NCBI RefSeq assembly: GCF_009858175.1 | Contig: NZ_CP047393.1 | Span: forward strand, 3,658,001-3,722,000 | Direction: 5' to 3' | DNA: 64,000 bases | Source: Pontibacillus sp. HMF3514 | Lineage (GTDB): Bacteria > Bacillota > Bacilli > Bacillales > BH030062 | In this document: positions 44,191 through 53,375 of the stretch, piece after piece | How positions within the stretch are numbered: the first letter of the stretch is position 1 | Layout: each line of letters begins with the position of its first letter | Program-made: the position numbers and the translations under genes | The notes under the pieces: model-generated | Database searches by the model: none | What the model was told of the DNA's origin: nothing | Seen by the model: only the letters and a program-made list of their open reading frames with translations

Positions 44191-45630
44191 TCATTCCCCC
44201 TCAAACATCGCAATAGCCTTTTTCCTCATGGTTTGGTGATCAACAACCGGTTCTGGGTAATCTTCCCCTATAACGCAACCGTACTTCCTTTGTTCATCTT
44301 CACTCATTTTAGAAGGGTCATGAATATATCTTTTCGGTACATCTAGTAAAGCAGGTAAATACGTTTTGATAAAAGTTCCCTCAGGATCAAACCGCTTAGA
44401 CTGTCTGGTAGGATTAAATACACGGAAGTACGGCACAGCATCTGTCCCCGTTGAAGCAGCCCATTGCCACCCACCGATATTAGAAGAAGGATCATAGTCA
44501 ATCAAGCGCTCTTCAAAATAACGCTCACCTTTACGCCAATCCATAAGTAAATCTTTTGTAAGAAATGAAGCCACAACCATACGCAAACGATTATGCATCC
44601 AACCAATGGTGTTTAACTGTTTCATTGCTGCATCCACTATTGGAAAACCTGTTTCACCATTTCTCCATTTTTGGAATAGCTCCTCATCCTGATTCCAGGA
44701 TAGCTTCTTGTATTTATCACTGATTTCTTCATCCTTGCTATTTGGATAAAGAGCATAGATCATGTTGTAAAAATCACGCCATGCAATCTCTGAAATATAA
44801 GTTTCTAGCCCTTCTGATTCTCCAATTTCATTCTTTGCATCCATCGCTTTATGATAGACCGTGCGTGGTGATAACACGCCACATTTCAAATAAGGAGAAA
44901 TAAGACTCGTTCCATTTAATGCTGGAAAGTCTCGTTTCTCTTCATAAGCCTGTACTTTATTGTACAAAAAGTAAGCTAATCGCTGCTTTGCTGACTTTTC
45001 ACCAATATGCTTCCATTTCATCGTGCAATTGTTTAGTAAGGTTGAAAATTGATCATATCCCTCTTGGAATTGCTCTCTAATATCCAACCCATGTTTCTTA
45101 AGATGGCTTTTATCTATTGAAAAAATCCCTGGCTTATCAAGTGAATTCCATCTGCGTAAATAAGGCGTAAATACTTGATAGGATCCACCACCTTTTTTAC
45201 AAACCTCTTCCGCTCCATGAATATGAGCATCTACGAAACTATGAACAAGTATATCCTTTTCCTCTAAAAAAGAACGAACCTGTTCATCGCGTGTTTTGCC
45301 AAACCCCACCTCATCTTTGTTGAAATAAATAGCATATAAGTCGGACGCTTTATCTATTAGGCTTTCAAAAGCTTCCTCTTGATCACCATATATAAAATGA
45401 ACAGGTATCCCATCTTCTTCAGCTTGGTCTGCAAAGTTCTCTAACGTGTTGAAGAAATAATCATGTCGAATTGTAAATGAATCATTTAGTGAAGGATGAA
45501 TGTGAAAGAAAGCCATCATTTTAGCCCCTGTTTCTTCTGCTTCCTTCAATGCATAGTAAAGTGCTTTATGATCACTTAAACGTAAATCCTTCCGAAACCA
45601 AACACCTATTTTCTTGTTTTCCCCCATCAT
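44191..45630 (-). CDS. phr: Deoxyribodipyrimidine photolyase (cryptochrome/photolyase family)
   Basis: A 479-aa class I-type photolyase that uses FAD and blue light to split pyrimidine dimers. The N-terminal antenna domain begins IGVWFRKDLRLSDH. The C-terminal FAD domain contains WRNGETGFPIVDAAMKQL, GWMHNRLRMVVASFLTKDL, LIDYDPSSNIGGWQWAAST and FNPTRQSKRFDPEG, all conserved. GAGGAGG precedes ATG 45630 or the adjacent ATG 45627. It is a single gene; light-exposed habitat is a fair inference. Confidence 0.93.
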   Translation of the reverse strand: MMGENKKIGVWFRKDLRLSDHKALYYALKEAEETGAKMMAFFHIHPSLNDSFTIRHDYFFNTLENFADQAEEDGIPVHFIYGDQEEAFESLIDKASDLYAIYFNKDEVGFGKTRDEQVRSFLEEKDILVHSFVDAHIHGAEEVCKKGGGSYQVFTPYLRRWNSLDKPGIFSIDKSHLKKHGLDIREQFQEGYDQFSTLLNNCTMKWKHIGEKSAKQRLAYFLYNKVQAYEEKRDFPALNGTSLISPYLKCGVLSPRTVYHKAMDAKNEIGESEGLETYISEIAWRDFYNMIYALYPNSKDEEISDKYKKLSWNQDEELFQKWRNGETGFPIVDAAMKQLNTIGWMHNRLRMVVASFLTKDLLMDWRKGERYFEERLIDYDPSSNIGGWQWAASTGTDAVPYFRVFNPTRQSKRFDPEGTFIKTYLPALLDVPKRYIHDPSKMSEDEQRKYGCVIGEDYPEPVVDHQTMRKKAIAMFEGE

Positions 45631-45721
45631 TCAAACCTCCTCTAATCCATTGATAAAACAAGTATACCCAAAACTCTAACTTGGATCTTCTTGAGATGTT
45701 TGGTTGATGTGCTTTTCAGCT

Positions 45722-45757
45722 TAAAACCCCACTAGACAAATAGTCCAGTGAGGTTTT
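45722..45757 (-). terminator. Terminator of the cystine transporter gene
   Basis: AAAACCCCACT/AGTGAGGTTTT with an inner GAC/GTC stem; the minus-strand tail is T-rich. Confidence 0.8.
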
Positions 45758-45762
45758 AAAAG

Positions 45763-47160
45763 TTACATATTGGTTGTTTCCGATTCAATAGCTGATGGAT
45801 TATTAAAGGTTTCATGATTCAGTGTACCTGTGATTTTAGATGTAATAGTACCAGAAGTCATAGCACCATTAACATTCAATGCTGTACGCCCCATATCAAT
45901 AAGAGGCTCTACCGTAATTAAAAGGCCAGCTAAATAAACTGGTAGATTCATAGCTGATAACACAATCAAAGCGGCAAATGTAGCTCCCCCTCCTACACCC
46001 GCTACGCCAAATGAGCTAATACCAATAATTAAAACAAGAGATATGATGAAGTCTAAACTAAGCGGATCCACTCCAACCGTAGGAGCAATCATCACCGCTA
46101 GCATGGCTGGGTATATCCCCGCACAGCCATTTTGCCCGATTGTGGCTCCAAACGATGCGGACATATTTGCAATCCCTTCTTGAACGCCAAGACTATTTTT
46201 TTGCGCTTGCACGTTAAGCGGAATGGTTCCAGCACTTGAACGGGATGTGAAGGCGAAACCTAGTACCGGAAGCACCTTTTTCACAAAGGTAAATGGACTT
46301 AAGCCAAATAACGAGATCATAATAAGGTGAATCACAAACATAACAGCCAAAGCAACATACGAAGCGAGAACAAATTTCCCGAGTTCAAGTATGCCTGCAA
46401 AATCTGTATGGGCTACGGTATTTGCCATGAGGGCCAATATTCCGAACGGAGTTAAACGTAAAACAAGCGTCACTATTCTCATGACAACAGCGTAAACGGC
46501 ATTAATACCTTTTGTGAAAATCTCAGCTTGCTCTGGATTCTTCCTTCGAACTCCTAACACAGCGACACCAATGAATACAGAAAAAATAACAACCGCAATC
46601 GTAGACGTCGCACGATCTCCTGTCATATCCTGAAACGGGTTCCTCGGAATAAATTGCAAAATTTTATCTGGCGTCGACATACCTTCAAGACCTTCTAGAC
46701 GCTGTTCAAGTGATTGACCTCTCGCTTCCTCAGCTTGCCCAACCTCAATTTGATTGGCATTTAAATCAAACACAACTGAAGTACCTACCCCAACAAGAGC
46801 AGCAATCATAGATGTCCCTACTAATATCCCGATAATCCAGACTGACATTTTCCCAAGCTCAGATGAAGCTTTTAAATTAATGATTGATTGGATAATCGAA
46901 ACCATAATGAGCGGAATGACAATCATGTACAGTAAGCGAATATAGCCACTACCAACAATACTGTACCAATCTGTTGTGGTGGCTAAGACTTCTGACTCTG
47001 CCCCATAACTCCATTGCAAGATAGCACCTAACAAAACACCTAGACCTAACCCCAAAAATACACGCTTACTAAACGAGACCTTTTGACGATGAAAATGCAC
47101 TAAAACACCTATTAATGCAAGCATGACGATGATGTTAAAAAGAATCCAAAACGTCTCCAT
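45763..47160 (-). CDS. tcyP: L-cystine:cation symporter of the DAACS family
   Basis: A 465-aa secondary transporter closely matching the length of B. subtilis TcyP (463 aa). Family elements are IRLLYMIVIPLIMVSIIQS in helix 2-3, the SSAGTIPLNVQAQKNSLGV re-entrant loop (the serine-rich motif) and GRTALNVNGAMTSGTI near the C-terminus. It imports cystine with Na+ or H+. AAGGAGGGACG before the ATG at 47160 sets the start, ten codons after the frame opens. It is a single gene; no riboswitch is visible upstream. Confidence 0.9.
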   Translation of the reverse strand: METFWILFNIIVMLALIGVLVHFHRQKVSFSKRVFLGLGLGVLLGAILQWSYGAESEVLATTTDWYSIVGSGYIRLLYMIVIPLIMVSIIQSIINLKASSELGKMSVWIIGILVGTSMIAALVGVGTSVVFDLNANQIEVGQAEEARGQSLEQRLEGLEGMSTPDKILQFIPRNPFQDMTGDRATSTIAVVIFSVFIGVAVLGVRRKNPEQAEIFTKGINAVYAVVMRIVTLVLRLTPFGILALMANTVAHTDFAGILELGKFVLASYVALAVMFVIHLIMISLFGLSPFTFVKKVLPVLGFAFTSRSSAGTIPLNVQAQKNSLGVQEGIANMSASFGATIGQNGCAGIYPAMLAVMIAPTVGVDPLSLDFIISLVLIIGISSFGVAGVGGGATFAALIVLSAMNLPVYLAGLLITVEPLIDMGRTALNVNGAMTSGTITSKITGTLNHETFNNPSAIESETTNM

Positions 47161-47291
47161 CTCGTCCCTCCTTGAAGTCAATTCCCTCACTGATTTCTAT
47201 AGGGTTACTTCAATTTATGCTAAGCTAGTGAATATATATTCTTTTTGCGGATATAGCTTTATGATTTATTTACATTAAAGGAGTGGTTACC

Positions 47292-47621
47292 TTGCTATAT
47301 GCTATTTTCTTGTTTATATTGGCTGGACTAGCAGAAATCGGTGGAGGCTATTTAATATGGCTATGGCTTCGTGAAGGTATGTCGTTTTGGTATGGTGCGA
47401 TCGGCGGTATTGTTCTGGTAGCTTATGGAGTGATCCCAACCTTGCAAACTTTCCCGACATTCGGACGAGTATATGCAGCTTACGGAGGGGTATTTATTAT
47501 CCTTGCTGTGTTATGGGGGTGGGGGATCGATAAGAAAACCCCCGATATTTATGATTGGGTCGGAGCGTTCATATGCTTGATTGGGGTTTCCATTATCCTA
47601 TGGGCGCCAAGGAACGGGTAG
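47292..47621 (+). CDS. YnfA/UPF0060 small membrane protein
   Basis: A 109-aa protein with four hydrophobic helices, the normal UPF0060 length. The family sequence [20 protein letters not shown] and [26 protein letters not shown] are unmistakable. A relation to small-multidrug-resistance-type transporters is suggested by fold, but function is not settled. AAAGGAG sets TTG at 47292 (8-nt spacing) as the start; a GTG three codons earlier overlaps the site. Confidence 0.9.
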   Translation: MLYAIFLFILAGLAEIGGGYLIWLWLREGMSFWYGAIGGIVLVAYGVIPTLQTFPTFGRVYAAYGGVFIILAVLWGWGIDKKTPDIYDWVGAFICLIGVSIILWAPRNG

Positions 47622-47685
47622 AAACCTGGACCTTATTTATGTTTTCTCACGGTATTTAATATTCTATGTTCAGAAAAGAACTCGT

Positions 47686-48585
47686 TCATTTGGACGAATG
47701 ACGATTATTCACAAACCTTTTCAACACCTCTTTTAAAACAAGAGTAGACCTTGTATGCATGGGTTTATCTTTTAATAGGATAGAAAAATCCCGGTCTAGT
47801 GTACCCTTTTCCACTTCCATTGTAGCTAATGTGTGCATAGAGAGCTCCTTCCGAATGGCCCATAATGATAGGAGCGTTACACCCAGACCAGCTTCTACAG
47901 ACTCCTTAATAATTTGGGTGCTTCCAAACTCCATTCGATGAGTCGGATCTATCCTCATCTGTTCAAAAAGCTTTTCTGTAGCTTCCCTTGTACCAGACCC
48001 CTTCTCCCTTATAATCCACGTTTCTTCTTCAAGTTGACTGGCTTTCACATGCTCCTCTTGAGCTAGTGGATGGTCATGTGAAGCAATGATACACATTCTG
48101 TCAGCCGCAAGTGATTCTACTTGAAGTTGAGCATCATCTACATCTCCCTCAACAATTCCAATATCGAGTTTCATATCTGCCACTTCCTCAGCAATCTCTT
48201 GCGTATTTCCAATGGTGATACTTGGTTGAATCCCTGGATACTCTTTCAATAGTTGAGCAATCACCCTTGGCAGAACGTATTCTCCGAATGTATAGCTTGC
48301 ACCAATCGATAGTTCTCCCTTAGGTTCATGCTCTAAGTCATGTAGTAAATGATGCATCGTTTCAAAATGACCGATCATCTCTTTTGCATGCTCATACACG
48401 ATACGTCCTTCTTTTGTTAACCTTATGACTTTGTTACTCCGGTCCAAAACCTGAACGCCCATGTCTCGCTCTAAATTTTTGATATATTGGCTTACAGCTG
48501 GTTGCGTCATATAAAGAGCCTCAGCAGCTCTAGAAAAGTTTCCTCGTTCTACGACTTCGACAAAAACACGTAATGTTGTGTTCAG
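47686..48585 (-). CDS. LysR-family regulator with a CTG start codon
   Basis: The first ATG (48510) lies inside the helix-turn-helix. The 25 codons before it encode a normal LysR N-terminus (NTTLRVFVEVVERGNFSRAA, then EALYMTQPAVSQYI). The frame meets a TGA stop two codons upstream of CTG 48585. GGAGG sits 8 nt before this CTG, and no ATG, GTG or TTG exists between the stop and the first ATG. The 299-aa product has the LysR effector domain (LSIGASYTFGEYVLPRVI). It is divergent from the YeiH-type gene, which it probably controls, as is common for this pair (CysL-like). Confidence 0.82.
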   Translation of the reverse strand: MNTTLRVFVEVVERGNFSRAAEALYMTQPAVSQYIKNLERDMGVQVLDRSNKVIRLTKEGRIVYEHAKEMIGHFETMHHLLHDLEHEPKGELSIGASYTFGEYVLPRVIAQLLKEYPGIQPSITIGNTQEIAEEVADMKLDIGIVEGDVDDAQLQVESLAADRMCIIASHDHPLAQEEHVKASQLEEETWIIREKGSGTREATEKLFEQMRIDPTHRMEFGSTQIIKESVEAGLGVTLLSLWAIRKELSMHTLATMEVEKGTLDRDFSILLKDKPMHTRSTLVLKEVLKRFVNNRHSSK

Positions 48586-48600
48586 CTCTCACACCTCCAT

Positions 48601-48618
48601 CATAAGCAATTACTTATG
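48601..48618. promoter_or_regulatory. LysR-type operator in the LysR/YeiH divergent gap
   Basis: CATAAGCAATTACTTATG has perfect 6-bp inverted arms around a 6-bp centre. It is followed at 48627-48632 by TATAAT (plus strand) with no good -35, which fits an activated promoter for the YeiH gene. Confidence 0.55.
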
Positions 48619-48691
48619 ATACTCATTATAATCATTTATTTCCCTTATAACAAACACTCTCATACCATTGATAGTAGAAGAGGTGTTACAG

Positions 48692-49687
48692 ATGAATCTA
48701 AATCAAACAACGAATTGGATCTCTGGTGTCTTATTTACAGCGGTTTTTGCAGCTTTAGGACTCCTGCTCATTCAACTTCCTATCTTTCAACATATCGGGG
48801 CATTAGCTACCTCTATTTTACTCGCCATCCTATACAGACAATTGTTTGGGTATCCTAACCAACTACGTACTGGTATTCAATTTTCTACGAAAAAGCTTTT
48901 GCGTGTTGCGATTATTTTATTTGGGCTGAAATTAAATTTAGATGTTGTCTTCAATGAAGGGCTTGGACTGCTTATAAGAGGAGCTTGCACAATCATATTC
49001 GCACTGATTGTCACCATGCTTTTAGCTAAATGGTTCAAGGGGAACAAAACCATTTCCATGTTACTTGCTGTTGGAACGGGGGTATGCGGTGCTGCTGCCA
49101 TTGCAGCTGTTTCTCCAATTATAAAATCTGAGGAAGAGGACACTGCATTAAGTGTTGGGATCATTGCCCTTGTCGGCACGATATTCGGCATTTCTTACAC
49201 GTTAATTGGTCCACTGTTACCTATATCAGCTGAAGCCTATGGAATTTGGTCTGGACTTAGCCTTCATGAAATTGCGCACGTTGCTTTAGCTGCTGCTCCA
49301 GCCGGAGAAGATGCATTAGCTATGGCTCTGTTAGCGAAGTTAGGTCGTGTTTTATTACTGATCCCACTCTGTTTCATACTGGTATATTGGATGCAACGTA
49401 AAAACAAAGACCAAAATGCTGAAACAAACGTGTCTTTCCCTTGGTTTTTACTAGGCTTTATCATCATGAGTTTCTTAGGTAGTTATGTTTTTGGTCATTC
49501 GATCACTTTACCTGAGAACTCTTTAACTATTGTGTCACAAATCACAACATTTTTATTAGCCATGGCGATGAGTGGACTCGGGTTAAATGTCGATCTAAAG
49601 AGCATTGGCACAAAAACACTTCGCCCCTTACTCGCAATGTTCATTACGTCTGTGCTGTTATCCATCGTAACGTATTTCATGTTATAA
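48692..49687 (+). CDS. YeiH-family (UPF0324) putative anion/sulfur exporter
   Basis: A 331-aa membrane protein with ten or more helices. YeiH/UPF0324 signatures include FSTKKLLRVAIILFGLKLN, AVGTGVCGAAAIAAVSPII, LSLHEIAHVALAAAPAG and LAMAMSGLGLNVDLKSIG. Members are described as putative sulfate or sulfite exporters on limited evidence. AGAGGTG before the ATG at 48692 sets the start; the frame opens earlier at a TTG without a site. It is divergent from a LysR regulator, and TcyP and YnfA are close by. Confidence 0.88.
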   Translation: MNLNQTTNWISGVLFTAVFAALGLLLIQLPIFQHIGALATSILLAILYRQLFGYPNQLRTGIQFSTKKLLRVAIILFGLKLNLDVVFNEGLGLLIRGACTIIFALIVTMLLAKWFKGNKTISMLLAVGTGVCGAAAIAAVSPIIKSEEEDTALSVGIIALVGTIFGISYTLIGPLLPISAEAYGIWSGLSLHEIAHVALAAAPAGEDALAMALLAKLGRVLLLIPLCFILVYWMQRKNKDQNAETNVSFPWFLLGFIIMSFLGSYVFGHSITLPENSLTIVSQITTFLLAMAMSGLGLNVDLKSIGTKTLRPLLAMFITSVLLSIVTYFML

Positions 49688-49772
49688 AATTTGCAAAAAG
49701 CCCTCCCATTTTTGAGATTCTTTCATAGAGTATTTAAGAAAGCATTTCCTTAATGAGTTGGAGGTGTGTTAC

Positions 49773-49871
49773 ATGTCTGGAGGTTACGGTGGCGGTTTCG
49801 CTTTACTTGTTGTGCTATTCATCTTGCTTATCATTATTGGAGCAGGACTTGGCGGAAGAGGCTATTACTAA
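49773..49871 (+). CDS. YjcZ-family tiny transmembrane protein (32 aa)
   Basis: A 32-residue product: a Gly/Tyr-rich start MSGGYGGGFA, one hydrophobic helix LLVVLFILLIIIGAGLG and a short tail GGRGYY. This is the YjcZ tiny-TM family of Bacillus, linked to sporulation. GGAGGTG 6-7 nt before the ATG supports expression. It is followed by its own terminator. Confidence 0.85.
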   Translation: MSGGYGGGFALLVVLFILLIIIGAGLGGRGYY

Positions 49872-49885
49872 ATAGATCTTTAAAG

Positions 49886-49917
49886 AAGGGAAGAGCTTAT
49901 CTGCTCTTCCCTTTTCT
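49886..49917. terminator. Bidirectional terminator between YjcZ and the nag operon
   Basis: AAGGGAAGAGC pairs with GCTCTTCCCTT, then TTCTT. It serves yjcZ and the minus-strand SIS gene. Confidence 0.88.
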
Positions 49918-49930
49918 TACTTTATAAGCA

Positions 49931-50653
49931 TTAATATAAAATCCGATGTCGATACTGATTAAGCAGCGTTTTATTTGTTGAATCTGAACTATCCACATTT
50001 CCACTTTTTAAAATAGGTGGATCTATCCCCTTTTCCTTTAATTTTATGATGGTTTTAGAAAATACCTCTTGTAAAAGGGCTGTTGCGATAACAGAAGATA
50101 CAGGAGAGAATGATTCATCTATATTATCATGACTCATAACTGCATCTCCCACTGGAACATTTGTCTCTAGAGTATGATCCACAACGTCCTCTAACCGATA
50201 ACCAGAGGGGTGTTTGGATGCTTGATTATTTTTGTATTCTTTAGAGAGTAGCCCAACAATGAAGGCCCCTTTTTCCTTCCCATATAAAGCAGCGTCAATG
50301 GGTACTGGGTTACGCCCAGATGTTGAAATAACAATGAGTGCATCTGTCTCTCTTATATCCTCATGCTGAAAGGAATCCTCTAACATGTTCGACTTTCGTT
50401 CATTTTCACTAGCTTGCTCAGCACCCTTGTGTAACATAAAAGGTTCTAGATTAATAGCACGCACAGGAGCTAACCCTCCTGCTCGATAAAAGGCATCCTG
50501 AGCAATTAAATTAGAATGTCCACATCCAAACAAATGAATGATTCCTCCATCGCTAATCACCTTAACCATTTGATCACTTACTTCTTCTACATCATTTTGG
50601 GTAGAGGTCTCTAGCTCTTGAAGCATTTTTGAAACGGTTGATAAATAGCTCAT
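49931..50653 (-). CDS. SIS-domain sugar isomerase-like protein (UPF0309)
   Basis: A 240-aa protein with one SIS (phosphosugar-binding) domain: IHLFGCGHSNLIAQDAFYRAGG and LIVISTSGRNPVPIDAALYGKEKG. This is the UPF0309 type, annotated as a sugar isomerase domain protein. It is the last gene of the GlcNAc operon, 10 bp after nagR. It probably acts on an amino-sugar phosphate, though no reaction is proven. The ATG at 50653 follows GAGGTG by 6 nt; an in-frame GTG is part of that site. Confidence 0.8.
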   Translation of the reverse strand: MSYLSTVSKMLQELETSTQNDVEEVSDQMVKVISDGGIIHLFGCGHSNLIAQDAFYRAGGLAPVRAINLEPFMLHKGAEQASENERKSNMLEDSFQHEDIRETDALIVISTSGRNPVPIDAALYGKEKGAFIVGLLSKEYKNNQASKHPSGYRLEDVVDHTLETNVPVGDAVMSHDNIDESFSPVSSVIATALLQEVFSKTIIKLKEKGIDPPILKSGNVDSSDSTNKTLLNQYRHRILY

Positions 50654-50663
50654 TAGTGTCACC

Positions 50664-51389
50664 TCACGTCCGATAAATATCGCTAATAAATTTATAACGA
50701 TCGGCCCTATATGCTGATTTCACAACTTCAAATGCTCTACCGTCTTTTAAAAAGCTATGACGTTCCATGTGCAAAATAGCTGATGCAGGCGGAATATCTA
50801 ATAAGTTTGATAAATGCTGATCTGAAATGGTGGCTTCAATCATCTGGGAAGCTTTTTCAATTTCTAACTTTAATGTGTTCTCGATGTAATCGTATAAAGA
50901 GCCCTGAACAAGATCTTCTGATAAGTTAGGGATTAATGCTGTATGAATATATGTTGTTTCAACAGCCATTGGTTTATGATCTGCATAACGTATTCGTTTA
51001 ATCTCATATACTTGTTGGTCCATGTCTAATAGAAGCTTTTTCGCTATATCTTGTGGTATGGGTATCGTTTTAAATACGAGTAGCTTACTACTAGCAGTCA
51101 TCCCTCTTTGTTTCATATCTTCCGTAAAGCCTGTCATCCCTTGAAGGGGTTGTTCAATTTTACGTTCAGAAACAAAGGTACCCTTTCCTCTTTCTCTATA
51201 TAGGTGCCCATCATTCACCATATTCGTGATCGCTTGTCGAACGGTCATTCGGCTAACGTTATAAACTTCCGATAATTCTCTCTCTGATGGAATCATATCC
51301 CCAGGATTAAACTCCTGTTGTTCAATCCTATTTTTCAGATCCTCTATAATTTGATAATAAATTGGTAGAGGAGACTGCTTATTAATCAT
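50664..51389 (-). CDS. nagR: GntR/HutC-family repressor of GlcNAc use
   Basis: A 241-aa regulator: an N-terminal winged helix (PLPIYYQIIEDLKNRI, IPSERELSEVYNVSRMTVRQ) and a UTRA effector domain (about 80-235). It resembles B. subtilis NagR/YvoA, which senses GlcNAc-6-P or GlcN-6-P and binds dre sites. A matching dre-type site overlaps the operon promoter. It lies 14 bp after nagB. Confidence 0.88.
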   Translation of the reverse strand: MINKQSPLPIYYQIIEDLKNRIEQQEFNPGDMIPSERELSEVYNVSRMTVRQAITNMVNDGHLYRERGKGTFVSERKIEQPLQGMTGFTEDMKQRGMTASSKLLVFKTIPIPQDIAKKLLLDMDQQVYEIKRIRYADHKPMAVETTYIHTALIPNLSEDLVQGSLYDYIENTLKLEIEKASQMIEATISDQHLSNLLDIPPASAILHMERHSFLKDGRAFEVVKSAYRADRYKFISDIYRT

Positions 51390-51403
51390 ACATACTCTCT
51401 CCC

Positions 51404-52138
51404 TTATTTTCCTTCAAGAAGTTGATAGGAAGCTTTATCCACAAGAAGGGTGACATTCTTATGATGGTGTAAAGCAGAAGCTGGGAATTGTTCATCTACA
51501 GGCCCTTCGAGAAGTCGTTTGATCGCTTCAGCCTTCCGCTCACCTGAGGCTAATAGAACAATTTGTTTACTTTTAAGAATGGAACCAATCCCCATCGTGA
51601 TCGCTTGCTTTGGTACTTCATCAAATGAGTTAAAAAACCTAGCATTGGCTTGTCGTGTTGATACCTCCAGATTCACAATATGCGTCAAACTTGTAAAAGG
51701 AGTACCTGGTTCGTTAAATCCTATATGACCATTTTCTCCAATCCCTAGTAATTGAAGATCTGGAGGTCCAATCTCATCTATAATCCCTTCATACCTCTTG
51801 CATTCTTGATAAAGACTGCTTGTTTTTCCGTCAGGTATATACGTATAGTCATCTTGGATATTGATATGATCAAATAGGTGCTCTTTCATAAATTGATGAT
51901 AACTTTGGGAATGGTTTTTGTCTAAACCTACATACTCATCCAAATTGATTGAAGAAACATTCGAATAATCCATATATCCTTGATGATATCCTCTGATTAC
52001 ATATTTGTATGCTCCTAGAGGTGTCCCCCCTGTCGCTAAACCTAATACAGTCTGAGGGTGCGTTTGAACTTGTTGTTCTATGAGGGAAGCTGCTAATTGA
52101 CTGAGTTCCTCATAGTTTTCTAATACCTTAACATTCAT
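51404..52138 (-). CDS. nagB: Glucosamine-6-phosphate deaminase
   Basis: A 244-aa NagB that converts GlcN-6-P to fructose-6-P and ammonium. Family motifs are LGLATGGTPLGAYKYVI (phosphate binding), SINLDEYVGLD (catalytic Asp) and LLGIGENGHIGFNEPG (His/Glu relay). It overlaps nagA by 4 bp (ATGA) and precedes nagR. Confidence 0.94.
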   Translation of the reverse strand: MNVKVLENYEELSQLAASLIEQQVQTHPQTVLGLATGGTPLGAYKYVIRGYHQGYMDYSNVSSINLDEYVGLDKNHSQSYHQFMKEHLFDHINIQDDYTYIPDGKTSSLYQECKRYEGIIDEIGPPDLQLLGIGENGHIGFNEPGTPFTSLTHIVNLEVSTRQANARFFNSFDEVPKQAITMGIGSILKSKQIVLLASGERKAEAIKRLLEGPVDEQFPASALHHHKNVTLLVDKASYQLLEGK

Positions 52139-53322
52139 GATGATGCTTCCCCCCTTTGATCATAGGAGAGAGCCCCTCTACAAATCGTCATAATAACTTG
52201 ATCTTGATCATCTAATAAAACCAAGTCAGCATCTTTCCCAACTGATATACTACCTTTACGATCAAAAACATTTAATTGTTTAGCTGCATTGGCCGAAGTA
52301 ATGGCGGCAAGGTCTGCATAGGATAGATTATTTCCTGCTTTCATCTTTCTTGCAGCTTCTTCTAACGTTAGGATACTTCCAGCTAATGCACCATTTGCAA
52401 GACGTGCTTCTCCATTACTGACAATGACATCTTGACCACCAAGATCATAAGTTCCTTCCGGAAGACATTTAGCTCTCATCGCATCTGTAATCAAGATTGT
52501 CCGATCAGCCTTCGTAAATTGATAGGCGATATTAATGGCATCTTTTTGAACATGAATATGGTCGACAATCATTTCAACTTTTACATCATCATTCAAAAAT
52601 GCTCCCCCAACTACACCTGGTTCACGATGATGAAGCCCACTCATTTGATTATATAGGTGTGTGATATGACGAGCCCCTTTTTGGACTGCCTGATTTACAG
52701 TGGATAGTGTCGCGTCACTATGACCAATGGAAGCGACAATACCCTGAGAGGCTAGATATTCAATAAACTCTAATCCTCCCTCTACCTCAGGAGCTAGCGT
52801 CACTAATCGGATATGGTTTCGACTCTCTTTTTGCCACGCTTGAAATAAATCAATGGAAGGAGGCACAACATGGTCAATGGGTTGTGCTCCAACTTTTTTC
52901 TCTGAAATAAATGGACCTTCTAAATGAACACCTAGCAATTCAGCCTGACCACTTGCAGGCTGGTCTTCCGTATATTTCCCAGCATTCGAAAGTGCATTTG
53001 ATATGGCCTCATCAGATTGTGTCATGGTAGTGGCTAAAAAACTCGTTGTTCCTTCCTTAGGCAACTGGGACGCCATTCCTGACAGGGCTTCGTCGGTTGC
53101 ATCCATTACATCATGACCGTTAGCTCCATGGATATGAACATCAACAAAGCCTGGTAGAAGTGTCCAACCTTTCCCTTTCCCATCAATGACTTCGTCTGCT
53201 CCTCCAATATATTTATTGGATATTTGATTGATCTTACCGTCTTTTATCTGTAATGATCCCATATTGATTTCTTGTTTTTCTGCGATCACGTTAACATTCT
53301 TGATTTCAATAATTCCTTGCAT
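52135..53322 (-). CDS. nagA: N-acetylglucosamine-6-phosphate deacetylase
   Basis: A 395-aa amidohydrolase removing acetate from GlcNAc-6-P. Visible are LLPGFVDVHIHGANGHDVMD (metal site), GVHLEGPFISEKKVGAQ (Glu ligand), SIGHSDAT and HLYNQMSG (His ligands), and LITDAMRAKC (catalytic Asp). AGGAGGAATAAG before the ATG at 53322 sets the start. It lies between nagE and nagB, with a palindromic hairpin in the nagE-nagA gap. Confidence 0.93.
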   Translation of the reverse strand: MQGIIEIKNVNVIAEKQEINMGSLQIKDGKINQISNKYIGGADEVIDGKGKGWTLLPGFVDVHIHGANGHDVMDATDEALSGMASQLPKEGTTSFLATTMTQSDEAISNALSNAGKYTEDQPASGQAELLGVHLEGPFISEKKVGAQPIDHVVPPSIDLFQAWQKESRNHIRLVTLAPEVEGGLEFIEYLASQGIVASIGHSDATLSTVNQAVQKGARHITHLYNQMSGLHHREPGVVGGAFLNDDVKVEMIVDHIHVQKDAINIAYQFTKADRTILITDAMRAKCLPEGTYDLGGQDVIVSNGEARLANGALAGSILTLEEAARKMKAGNNLSYADLAAITSANAAKQLNVFDRKGSISVGKDADLVLLDDQDQVIMTICRGALSYDQRGEASS

Positions 53323-53345
53323 CTTATTCCTCCTCATCGTTTGAA

Positions 53346-53370
53346 TGGGAGAAGCATAATGCTTCTCCCA
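53346..53370 (-). promoter_or_regulatory. Intra-operon hairpin between nagE and nagA
   Basis: TGGGAGAAGC and GCTTCTCCCA form a perfect 10-bp stem around ATAAT. On the minus strand no T-tract follows, so it is more likely an mRNA processing or stability element after nagE than a terminator. Confidence 0.5.
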
Positions 53371-53375
53371 TCAAC

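Noticed and set aside
47686-48510. 274-aa LysR starting at ATG 48510
   Set aside because: It would delete the first 25 residues of the helix-turn-helix domain, which are encoded in frame behind a proper GGAGG.
49700-49772. Sigma-E/K promoter for the YjcZ-type gene (CATAGAGT)
   Set aside because: Only the -10 resembles the consensus; no -35 at proper spacing.
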